A stretch of 64,000 nt of DNA from Candidatus Gastranaerophilales bacterium. Lineage in GTDB: Bacteria; Cyanobacteriota; Vampirovibrionia; Gastranaerophilales; Gastranaerophilaceae. This document shows positions 25,355 to 32,834 of this stretch, in pieces. A model generated the notes under the pieces. It had not been told where the DNA came from, searched no databases, and worked only from the letters and a program-made list of their open reading frames with translations. Location: positions 62,001 through 126,000 of the forward strand of contig CALUYY010000001.1 in the NCBI GenBank assembly GCA_944325155.1. The letters run 5' to 3'. Position 1 is the stretch's first letter. Each line of letters starts with the position of its first letter. Position numbers and translations under genes: made by a program.

Positions 25355-25945
25355 ATGGCAATTAACACACGTGAAAATTTATTATTTTCAAAGAAACATC
25401 CCAAGCAAATGCTTAGTCAGAAAAGCACTAAGGTCAAAACAAATGATATTCAGAGTTTTGGCGGAACCAGTATTTATGAAACAGGGAAAAAAAGTAAAAT
25501 CGATTCTGCAAAATTAAAAAGCTCATTCCTATCGAATATATCTTTTGCAGGAACTTCTAATGCTGTTTCATTTGGTTCCGGTGGTTATAGCGGCTACTCA
25601 TCAAACACAAGTAGCTCGGTGCAAAGTTCGCAGCAAAGTCAAACAATACAAAAAGCTCAACCAACCGTTGCATCACAGAGAGTACAAGATTCTCAGCCAA
25701 TTGGGAGAGCTGAAACTGTAAATAGCGATTTTGATATTGATGGTTTGTATAGTAGTGACAAGGTGAAAAAATTGACAAATACAAAAAGAGATTTAATAAA
25801 ACAATATAAGGATTTACAAGCAACAATAAAAGAACTTGATGCCAAAAAGAAAGAGGCTGTTGAAATGCTTGCTACAATAAGAAGCAAGGTGCACCAGATA
25901 AATATTGATATTTTAACCGCCGAAGAAGAAGAATTATTTGGCTAA
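25355..25945 (+). CDS. Small protein with three SFxG repeats and a C-terminal coiled coil
   Basis: 196 aa, with GGAGAG 6 nt upstream of ATG. The first half contains QSFGGTS, ISFAGTS and VSFGSGGYSGYSS, then a Ser/Gln-rich low-complexity stretch. The last 60 residues form a coiled coil (LIKQYKDLQATIKELDAKKKE). No family is recognised. It lies between the radical SAM gene and the GH13-like gene, overlapping the latter by 8 nt if that gene uses its TTG start. It may be the substrate or scaffold of the radical SAM enzyme; this is inference from position and repeats only. Confidence 0.7.
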   Translation: MAINTRENLLFSKKHPKQMLSQKSTKVKTNDIQSFGGTSIYETGKKSKIDSAKLKSSFLSNISFAGTSNAVSFGSGGYSGYSSNTSSSVQSSQQSQTIQKAQPTVASQRVQDSQPIGRAETVNSDFDIDGLYSSDKVKKLTNTKRDLIKQYKDLQATIKELDAKKKEAVEMLATIRSKVHQINIDILTAEEEELFG

Positions 25946-27860
25946 AGTTAAAATTATGCAATATTTTAAAAACTGCACTAAATTTGAATTAATTTCTCCA
26001 AATGATATTTTAGATGTAGATTGCAAGACCCTTAAGGAATTATTAATTGATATGCTTGGTGACGACACATTTCGCCAAGCATATCAATGTGATTATCTTG
26101 TAAAAAGTCCGATTAGTTCATTTAAAAACTCAAATTGGTTAAAAAAATCCAAAATTATAGGGGTTAACCCAAGAGCACTGGGCAGTTTTATTAATATAGT
26201 CAAATATGCCTTAACATTTAATGAAAATGCCATTCATATAATGCCATTTTTTGAAACAGGACATCAAGGCAGTCTATATGTGCAAAATAGTTGGCGCATA
26301 TCAGATGAATATTTAGACAAAGAATTATTTAAGGATGGTTTTGATACTTCCGAAAAACAGTTAAAATTAACGATTAATCTTCTACACGCAATGGGTAAAG
26401 CTGTAGGTTTTGATGTATTGCCACATGTTGACAGTTTTTCAGAGATTGTATTTTTAAATCCCAAGTACTTCGAGTGGGCAAAATTAAACAATGACAAAAG
26501 TTCGCAATTATTTGCACCTGAAATTGATTACAATAAAATATATTTAGAAGTTGAATATGAAATAAAAAATTTTGTTAAAAATAGACAACCTAAGCACAAT
26601 TCAGATATTGATACTTTGTTTAAAAAAAATACGTCTGAAGATGAACGTCATTCCATTATTTTTGGCGATGATTCAACCAAATGGGAAGAAATAAGGATTG
26701 AATTATTACACTATATTCGCTCAAAAGGGTACGAGACACTTCCTGTAGTTGAACATGCACCTACTCGCCCAATAACTTTTGAAAAAATAATCAAAAACTC
26801 AAATCATAATTGGGCACAATTTAGGGTTAAAAACAAAGCTAGGGATGCTATTATCTTAGGATGTGTAACACCATATAAATGGTACAAAATTGACTCCGAG
26901 GGTTTTGCTGATACAAGTAAGCCTGAGGATGAAGTTTGGAATTATTTTATAAATAAATATAAAAATATTCAAAAAGAATTTAATTTTGATTTTATTAGAG
27001 CAGATATGGCACACAATCAAATCTCTCACTCATCAAAAAACGCTGAAAATCAATGCGGACGAGAATTTTGGAAAGAATTAAAACATTCAATTCAAAAAAA
27101 ATCTCCTCATTTTGCAACTCTCGCTGAAGCCTTCTATAACACCTACTACATTGACGGATATTTGGATATGATTAATAAAGATTTTGATGTAGTATTAGGT
27201 AATTTAAATTATAAGTTTTTAGATCAAGATTACATAAACCATATAAAAGATTTTATTCAAATTTATCCGCAACATTTTACCTTTGCACCTTGTATTTGCA
27301 CTTTTACAAATGATGCAGACAAAAAAGAAAATAATATTTTTTATCAATCGCCTTTAGCAAACGAAATAAGGATTTTTTGTGCATATTTTCTTGAGCTTCC
27401 AAGTTATATGGGTATGGGGTATGAATTAAGAAATTTACTACCGAAAACGAAAAGTGAATACAGTTTTAATTATATTAAAAAAATGGACAAACCTTACAAA
27501 TGGGGTAAAAATGAAGAATTTCTATCTAGTGTATTTGAAATGAGAGAAATTTTTGCAAAAATTAAAGAGGAAATAAGCGAGCCAATGATAAAGTTATGCA
27601 ATACAAATAGTGTCAGTTTAGCTTGGTTGTATTGTGGTAAAAATTCTATCCCTCAGTATTTATTCTGCTTTAATTTGGAACTTGATAAAAATGAAGTAGA
27701 GATTAATTTGAGCAATAATTGTCAAAACAAATTCTTAAAAGGTTTATATTCTAACGTATTTAGCGATTTTGACAAAATCAATTTTTCAATACCAAAAAAC
27801 AATAAAATAAAACTTGATAATTTCCCAATTGGTAGTTGCGCCATACTTTTATTTACTTAA
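25938..27860 (+). CDS. GH13 (alpha-amylase superfamily)-like protein, cargo copy
   Basis: 640 aa from TTG 25938, which has a GAAGAAG site upstream; ATG 25956 is the alternative. GH13 regions can be traced: VGFDVLPHVD (region I), FIRADMAHNQ with the nucleophile-position D356 (region II), ATLAEAFYN with E397 (region III) and TFTNDADKK (region IV). The usual Asn-His of region I and the His of region IV are changed, so substrate preference or activity is uncertain. It may act on alpha-glucans or transfer glucosyl units. It is the last gene of the plus-strand cargo operon. Confidence 0.72.
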   Translation: MAKVKIMQYFKNCTKFELISPNDILDVDCKTLKELLIDMLGDDTFRQAYQCDYLVKSPISSFKNSNWLKKSKIIGVNPRALGSFINIVKYALTFNENAIHIMPFFETGHQGSLYVQNSWRISDEYLDKELFKDGFDTSEKQLKLTINLLHAMGKAVGFDVLPHVDSFSEIVFLNPKYFEWAKLNNDKSSQLFAPEIDYNKIYLEVEYEIKNFVKNRQPKHNSDIDTLFKKNTSEDERHSIIFGDDSTKWEEIRIELLHYIRSKGYETLPVVEHAPTRPITFEKIIKNSNHNWAQFRVKNKARDAIILGCVTPYKWYKIDSEGFADTSKPEDEVWNYFINKYKNIQKEFNFDFIRADMAHNQISHSSKNAENQCGREFWKELKHSIQKKSPHFATLAEAFYNTYYIDGYLDMINKDFDVVLGNLNYKFLDQDYINHIKDFIQIYPQHFTFAPCICTFTNDADKKENNIFYQSPLANEIRIFCAYFLELPSYMGMGYELRNLLPKTKSEYSFNYIKKMDKPYKWGKNEEFLSSVFEMREIFAKIKEEISEPMIKLCNTNSVSLAWLYCGKNSIPQYLFCFNLELDKNEVEINLSNNCQNKFLKGLYSNVFSDFDKINFSIPKNNKIKLDNFPIGSCAILLFT

Positions 27861-27875
27861 AAATTAATTTATTTT

Positions 27876-28316
27876 TTAAAAAAAATTAATAAAATCAACA
27901 ATCTCTTTAAAATCTTCATTTGTAAGTTTTAAATAAGGTCTTGCAGGTATAGTTACAAATTGGTTTTTACCGGTTTGACCTCCAAGTTGATGAATTGCTG
28001 CATAATCAAGATTTGAGCCAATAACAGCAGAATCATTGTCATAATAAGTACTTATAGATGATGCTAGTTGTCCACTTACTTGTAAAATTTGCCCCGGCCA
28101 ATGTCCTTTTTTCTTTCTTTGCCTTTTAGTAGGTTCAGCTAAATCTATCCACATATCAGGTCTACCCTCTTTTTTAAAGTTTTCTTCAGTAGAATACGCA
28201 AAAACACCTGCGATGTTTTTCATTAATGGTCGCAGGTTTTCGCTTCGTTTTGCCAAATCAAGTAATCTTGACTCAACCTCTTTATTATCAAGTTTTATTT
28301 CAATTGGTTCGCTCAT
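27876..28316 (-). CDS. Phage Mu gpG-like virion morphogenesis protein
   Basis: 146 aa from ATG 28316; an upstream in-frame start at 28349 adds a hydrophobic stretch not typical of the family. The pattern matches gpG/tail-completion proteins: RPDMWIDLAEPTKRQRKK, GQILQVSGQLASSI, VIGSNLDYAAIHQLGG and IPARPYLKL near the end. In Mu this protein helps tail assembly. Here it stands alone with no other head or tail genes, which points to a degenerate Mu-like prophage origin. It converges on the GH13-like cargo gene with a 15-bp gap. Confidence 0.8.
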   Translation of the reverse strand: MSEPIEIKLDNKEVESRLLDLAKRSENLRPLMKNIAGVFAYSTEENFKKEGRPDMWIDLAEPTKRQRKKKGHWPGQILQVSGQLASSISTYYDNDSAVIGSNLDYAAIHQLGGQTGKNQFVTIPARPYLKLTNEDFKEIVDFINFF

Positions 28317-28402
28317 TTTTAAATATTTTTTTAATAGGATAATTAGCAATCAAAAGAAATACAAAAACTTGATATGGATTGAAAATACATAAAAATTAAG
28401 CT

Positions 28403-28420
28403 CTGTCCTGAATAGGACAG
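28403..28420. repeat. Hairpin upstream of the gpG-like gene
   Basis: CTGTCCT (28403-28409), loop GAAT, AGGACAG (28414-28420): 7-bp perfect stem in the 202-bp gap between 28316 and 28519. On the minus strand it is followed by AGCTTAATTTTT, so it may be a weak terminator for the transposition genes. Confidence 0.5.
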
Positions 28421-28518
28421 ATTTAAAAAAAGGGTTAAAACGATTTTAAAATGTTATATTCAACTTTATTTTTAAATTTCTCTTAATTTTAAAACCCCTT
28501 TATTTACAAGAAAAATAA

Positions 28519-29223
28519 TTAAAAAATTGTCCTGTTTATATTAAAAATGTTAAGTAAATTAACTTTTAAATTATCGTATAGTTCTTCTGTATTTTTATTC
28601 CTTCGCCAAATACCTTCGGCTAATTTTTGAAATAAATCAGATTTACAACTATTATGATTAACAAATCTTGTTAAATAGCTATATACTCTCTTAAATTCTT
28701 GTTCTTCAAACTTAGTAAACTTTTTTTCGTTAGTTAAATTTATAGGTTGTTCGGCAACAAATATTTGATTTTTAAATACATAAAAATAAGTTTCTAAATT
28801 AAAAAAAATTCTGTTTCGACATTGTTGTGGACTATTATTATAATAAGTAAATAAAACCTCTGGCTGTCTAGTATAAATTAAATTTCTAAATATATTATAG
28901 ATTTTATTTACTTGATCTTCTCCAACTCCGAGAATATAAGAAAGTTTGTAACCAGGAATGGAGCAACAAAAACCTCGAATAATTATATCTATAGTTTTGG
29001 CAGGATAATATGATAATATTGAATTATTTTTTTGAGGTGTTCTTTTCTTATAAAAATATAAATCGCCTCTCTGGACAAGCCTTTTGTCCTGAACAAATTT
29101 AATAAGCTGTAATTTTAAAACCGATTCATCAATATTGCTTGCAATCATTAAAATATCATCAAAAGTGAATTTATCCAATCGTTTGCATAGCTTTAATATT
29201 CGCATTGATATCTGGTCTTGCAT
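28519..29223 (-). CDS. Putative winged-helix DNA-binding protein of the transposition module
   Basis: 234 aa from ATG 29223, or 228 aa from ATG 29205. It overlaps the end of the MuB-like gene by 35-53 nt in another frame. The first 60 residues (FTFDDILMIASNIDESVL ... RLVQRGDLYFYKK) look like a winged helix, and residues about 80-115 look like another helix-turn-helix. The rest is helical. It is not TniQ or any family I can name with confidence. Its place as the third gene after transposase and ATPase suggests a role in target choice or regulation of transposition. Confidence 0.55.
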   Translation of the reverse strand: MQDQISMRILKLCKRLDKFTFDDILMIASNIDESVLKLQLIKFVQDKRLVQRGDLYFYKKRTPQKNNSILSYYPAKTIDIIIRGFCCSIPGYKLSYILGVGEDQVNKIYNIFRNLIYTRQPEVLFTYYNNSPQQCRNRIFFNLETYFYVFKNQIFVAEQPINLTNEKKFTKFEEQEFKRVYSYLTRFVNHNSCKSDLFQKLAEGIWRRNKNTEELYDNLKVNLLNIFNINRTIF

Positions 29224-29899
29224 TTAATAATCCTTTCATTGTGTATTCATCTAATTCTTCAATTTGATTGGTTTTCATTAATTTTTCAATTCTATTGATA
29301 AGTTTAACTAATTGTCTGAATTGGTTTGTACGAGTCGCAAGGTATTCAATAGCATCATCCTTAAACTTCAAATCCGTTAACTCTGTGAGAATTTCTTTAA
29401 TATCATCTGAATTAAATTTTTCAAATTTCAGCTTTTTATAAATCCGATCCATTAAATGTGGATAACGTGCAAGTTTCTTATCTGCTGCTCCCATACCAAC
29501 TAGAACAACAGGGCAAGCTGTTTTATCGTGTAAATCTCTTAAGGTTTCAATAATATTTTTATCAATTAAATAATCAATCTCATCAACAATAATTACCTTT
29601 GAATGTTCTCTTAAAATATTTTCTATTATTTCAAAATTATCATGAAGGTGCCAGTATGCTTCTTCTCCAAGCTCCTCTACAATTTCAGATAAAAGCCATC
29701 TACTTGTCATTCCTTGGGAGGCTCTTACATAAACCGAATCGTTTTTATCTGCCCACCACTGAATCGTCTGCGATTTTCCGAGCCCATGTTCTCCATAAAC
29801 TAATGTCATCTTAGGAATATTAGGTGGCACTTTTTGCAATTCGTCCATCAACGATACAAATTGCTTGACATTTTTTGTCCTAATAAAAGTTTTTTTCAT
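29171..29899 (-). CDS. MuB/TnsC-type AAA+ transposition ATPase
   Basis: 242 aa, with AGGAG upstream of ATG and only 3 nt after the stop of the transposase frame. Walker A is GEHGLGKS (36-43), Walker B VIIVDEID (102-109), and VVLVGMG fits sensor 1. Size and motifs match the MuB/TnsC/IstB-like group, which binds target DNA and activates the transposase. The C-terminal part (about 170-240) is helical as in MuB. The gene appears intact although the transposase is interrupted. Confidence 0.85.
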   Translation of the reverse strand: MKKTFIRTKNVKQFVSLMDELQKVPPNIPKMTLVYGEHGLGKSQTIQWWADKNDSVYVRASQGMTSRWLLSEIVEELGEEAYWHLHDNFEIIENILREHSKVIIVDEIDYLIDKNIIETLRDLHDKTACPVVLVGMGAADKKLARYPHLMDRIYKKLKFEKFNSDDIKEILTELTDLKFKDDAIEYLATRTNQFRQLVKLINRIEKLMKTNQIEELDEYTMKGLLNARPDINANIKAMQTIG

Positions 29900-29920
29900 A
29901 ATTTAATCTCCTTCTTGGTT

Positions 29921-29981
29921 GTTCGCATTAAACGGGTCTACAAACGAAAACTCATCGTTTCCGTTTTCCGCCCTCTGCTCA
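29921..29981. repeat. In-frame mini-repeat, copy 1, in the transposase C-terminus
   Basis: On the coding strand it starts GAGCAGAGGGCGGAAAAC and ends ACCCGTTTAATGCGAAC, giving QRAENGNDEFSFVDPFNANN. Its ends and interior resemble the segment at 30591-30636 in the same gene. It is richer in G+C than the surroundings. Confidence 0.45.
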
Positions 29982-30590
29982 CAATCCGCATATAAATTGT
30001 AGTATTCATCACTTCGAATGTAGTTTGTAAGCCATTTTCTATCTTCAGGATTAGTACATCCATTTGTCATTAACCACTCGTATTTTTCATAATCTGTATT
30101 AAAAATAGGTCTATACATTTGATTTTCACGAGGGCTTAATTTTCGTTCCCGTTTTGGTTTTTCAATTATTTCTTGCTCTTGTTTTTTATTTTCCAAAATA
30201 GATTCATGTTCAATCTCAATAACTACAGCCTGTTCTTTAGGGAAGTATTTAAGAAAGTCTTTCTTAGCTTTTTTGAATTGTCTTTGTTGTTTTTGAATTT
30301 GTTGTTTAAATTGCTCCATATCTTTTACTGTGCCTAAATGATTTGCCATTGGGTGAACTTTTTCAACTTGTCTTGCAACACATAAAAACTCGCCTTTAGT
30401 TGAATAAACGTGTATTTTAGTTAAATCAAATAGACTGTATCTAATGTAAACAGAATCTCTTAAACCTAAAATTGAATCACTCCTGTAATGAAGTCCAAGG
30501 AATGTTATTCCGTGCTTATTAATAGTTCTAACTTCAGTTTTCATCATTAAATCATTTAAGATATTTTTATCGATTTCTTGTTGCTTGGGG

Positions 30591-30636
30591 GCTCGCACTA
30601 AACGGGTATCGCTATCGCTTTCACCCTCTGCTCGCC
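30591..30636. repeat. In-frame mini-repeat, copy 2, in the transposase C-terminus
   Basis: On the coding strand it starts GAGCAGAGGGTGAAAGCG and ends ACCCGTTTAGTGCGAGC, giving RAEGESDSDTRLVRA. It shares both ends with the 29921-29981 segment but is about 15 nt shorter in the middle. Both keep the frame open. Confidence 0.45.
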
Positions 30637-32074
30637 TCCGCTTTTGAACATCCTTTAACATTTCTTGAATAGTTTTTGAACGGTCATTCGGACAGGGCTT
30701 TGAATTGTGGAACTCAAGCCAGCAATCAATAAATTTTATTGTTTCTTGAACTGTCGGAATGTAGTTATTAGTAAGTTTTTTGTGCATATCTCTATGGAGT
30801 TTTTCTCCTCGTTTCAGCCAAGCGGGTTTATTTTCAATACTTGTTCCAATGTAGCTTGCCATTAACTTCTCGAACTCTTCTTGAAATTCAAGGAAGAATC
30901 TTTCAATAACTTATGCTCTTGCATTGTATGGCTTAGCAAACACCGATTTAATACCAAGATTTGCATAGATTCCATTAAACCCTTCTTCATCAAAATCACA
31001 AGATTGAAAATACTTTGCTTTAAATGCCCTACCGTTATCTTGGTAAACTACCTTCGGAATCATACCTAAATTAATGATGGCATTTCTTAATGCTGAGGCT
31101 ATACATTGAGTGTTTTCACTCATCATAATTTCATATCCGACTAATGCTGTTGATTTCCAATCTAAAAAACCGACCAAAGTTGCTCTTGTTGGTTTACCGG
31201 TAAAAGGGTTAATTACTTGAAAGTTTAGAGTATGTCCATCAGCAATAAGTACATCACCAACTTCTAATTTTGAAATATCTCTTTCAATATATGCTTCCAC
31301 TTTATCGTGGTATGCCTTTTCACCTTCTCTAAATAAAATCCATCTTGAATAATTATTCTTTTTGTAGTGCTCTGCGAATCTTCTAAATGTAATAATGTGG
31401 GGAATATTTTCAATTCCTTTCTTTTCTAGTATATGTTGAGTTAATTTTATCGCTTTTGTAACAGAGAATTTATTTGGATGTAGAAGGAATTTAATAAATA
31501 TATCTTTCATTTCTTGAGTTAAAATTGTATTATATTCACCCTGTTTTGTATATTTGTAATTAGGTAAAAGCACTCTATAATCTTCATTATCTTCATATGC
31601 CCAAATCCATCGATGAAGTGTGCCTATCGAAATACTTCCAATAAATTTATGTATCTTTGGAAGATACATTCCACTATTGTATAAATCTAAAAATATTGAA
31701 TCAGCTTCTTTTTTAGTTTTGTATTTAGCTCTCATATTCTGAAGAGCTTTTACAATATCTACTCTAGCAAGTGCCGTTAATTTTGCACTCTCTGTTATGA
31801 AGTTTTTATTGTTGGTATTATTAATGTTATTAATCGGAACTAATGCGGTGCAGTTTGATTGAGTTGTTTCTTTAATTAATTCATCTTGGAGTTTTTCTTG
31901 AATATCTTGTTCTAGAGATGAGTATAATATCTCGTATGATTTACCTCCAAAAACTTTAACAACACGTGCTATATATTTACCTTTTTGAATTGCTAATCTT
32001 AATGAACGATTGCTTTTCAACCTTTTTAATTCTGCTATTTTATTAATATCTATATATTCTTTGTTTTTCATCGT

Positions 32075-32131
32075 AGACACACATTAGCTCGGAATTAAAT
32101 GTATTGGAACATCACTTCCGAGCTTTGTGTC
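32075..32131. promoter_or_regulatory. Long imperfect hairpin at the transposase start
   Basis: AGCTCGGAA (32086-32094) pairs with TTCCGAGCT (32116-32124), and outer GACACA/TGTGTC arms extend the stem. It lies directly before ATG 32071, so in the mRNA it ends 4 nt from the start codon. It may limit translation of the transposase from read-through transcripts. A T-run (32133-32139) follows on the plus strand, so it may also terminate transcription running rightward. Confidence 0.5.
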
Positions 32132-32314
32132 GTTTTTTTATCAATTGAATATATATTTTCTCAAACTTGGTTCCACATTTTTCTCAAACTCAATGATAAA
32201 ATTCTCAAAATCGATGAAATTTTTTAATTTAAATTTAAAATTTCCAAAACCTTGTGTTAATTTTTCCGAAACTTGGTGTTAATTTTTTAATTCCTTGCAC
32301 AACTGGACTATACT

Positions 32315-32503
32315 AAAATAATCAAACTATCCGTACACCTTAAAAACGGTGCTAAAACCAGCTATATTAAGAAAAAATCAAACTATCCGTACAGTCCCCA
32401 AAAAGTCCATTTCGGCAGTTTGATTTTTTTGGTAAACTTAATTTTCCGACCTGAAAACGCCCTCGCAGAGCGGGCTGTCCAAAATAATCAAAGTATCCGT
32501 ACA
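32315..32503. repeat. Right-end repeats of the Mu-like element (three copies)
   Basis: AATCAAACTATCCGTACA occurs at 32320-32337 and 32376-32393, and with one change (AATCAAAGTATCCGTACA) at 32486-32503. A partial inverted copy lies near 32416-32430 (CAGTTTGATTTTTTT). Such clusters serve as transposase-binding sites at Mu/Tn7-type ends. They fill much of the 503-bp gap between the transposase start and the tRNA; the rest (32140-32314) is AT-rich with nothing else recognisable. Confidence 0.75.
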
Positions 32504-32574
32504 AATAAAACCGGTCGTTAAATTACAGCAATTGCACCCGTGAGCGGCGCTATATGCGCCGTGTGATAATAAAA

Positions 32575-32648
32575 TAGCAAGGGAGAGATTCGAACTCTCG
32601 ACCTCACGGGTATGAGCCGTGCGCTCTCACCAACTGAGCTACCTTGCC
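32575..32648 (-). tRNA. tRNA-Met (CAT anticodon)
   Basis: 74 nt. The 7-bp acceptor stem GGCAAGG/CCTTGCT has one G-T pair, discriminator A, T8-A9, D stem GCTC/GAGC, anticodon stem CACGG/CCGTG with loop CTCATAC, and T arm GAGAG-TTCGAAT-CTCTC. The anticodon is CAT. The first pair is G-U rather than the C1xA72 mismatch of initiator tRNA, so it is elongator Met or possibly tRNA-Ile2 (lysidine type). CCA is not encoded. Confidence 0.93.
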
Positions 32649-32693
32649 ATTTATAAAATCTATTCAATTGTCAAAAGGCTCAGTCGGCTCGGC

Positions 32694-32783
32694 GCACGGG
32701 GCGCTCTCACGAAAAAATTGTCTTGTTCGCAAGCTCACAAGAGGAGCTGCCTTGCCATTTATAAAATCTATTCAATTGTCAAA
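32694..32783 (-). pseudogene. Relic of the 5' half of tRNA-Met with its upstream flank
   Basis: 32744-32783 matches 32636-32675 (the 5' end of the tRNA and its upstream region) at 39 of 40 positions. GCGCTCTCAC (32701-32710) also matches the tRNA, but 33 nt replace the D-loop segment and the anticodon loop is missing. The rest of the 32649-32834 gap holds only the tRNA upstream flank. Confidence 0.75.
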
Positions 32784-32834
32784 CACATGACAAAAACATT
32801 ATTTCAAAAACAAAGAATTATATCAAGCCGGATT

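Larger units (their letters stand above)
29903..32071 (-). pseudogene. MuA-type DDE transposase interrupted by an in-frame TAA
   Basis: One continuous frame of 723 codons from ATG 32071 (a GTG at 32080 is the other option) to TAA 29903, with a single internal TAA at 30911-30913. Before it: helix-turn-helix region (SIGTLHRWIW), first catalytic Asp in DVLIADGHTLNF (D278), second in VVYQDNGRAF (D345). The frame reads PYNARA-stop-VIERFF, and the third catalytic residue is the Glu of IERFF (codon 30902-30904, equivalent to residue 390). The spacing matches MuA (D269, D336, E392). The rest holds the Mu/TnsB C-terminal beta-barrel region. ATG 30862 could restart translation but would lack the Glu. 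The transposase is probably dead unless the stop is read through. Confidence 0.85.
20410..32503. mobile_element. 12.1-kb Mu-like transposable element with metabolic cargo
   Basis: The left end begins TGTACGCTTAGTTTGAT (20410) and the right end finishes with CGTACA (32503), the TGT...ACA form seen in Mu/Tn7-type elements. Three copies of an end repeat of about 22 bp lie within 190 bp at the right end and one inverted copy at the left. Between them lie a MuA-type transposase gene (interrupted), a MuB-type ATPase, a winged-helix-like protein, a gpG-like tail protein and five cargo genes. No clean target-site duplication is visible at the flanking 5 bp (TATTG left, AATAA right). The true ends may therefore differ slightly; TGTAAAG at 20382 and TTACA ending at 32527 are an alternative pair. 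Confidence 0.72.

Noticed and set aside
30911-30913. TAA recoded as a sense codon
   Set aside because: Most genes in the window, including neighbours in the element, end at TAA with sensible spacing to the next gene, so a recoded TAA would break them all.
32315-32503. Three spaced direct repeats that could suggest a CRISPR array
   Set aside because: Spacing is irregular (38 and 92 nt), one copy is inverted and partial, the sequence matches the left end at 20410, and no cas genes are present. Transposase-binding sites explain it better.
20259-32648. Integrative element with attL/attR at tRNA-Met
   Set aside because: Direct repeats match the tRNA 3' end, but no tyrosine or serine integrase gene lies between them.
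20410-32783. CRISPR-associated (Tn7-like) transposon next to a tRNA
   Set aside because: The tRNA neighbourhood and TGT...ACA ends fit, but there is no TniQ, no Cas effector and no guide array; the ATPase and transposase look Mu-like.
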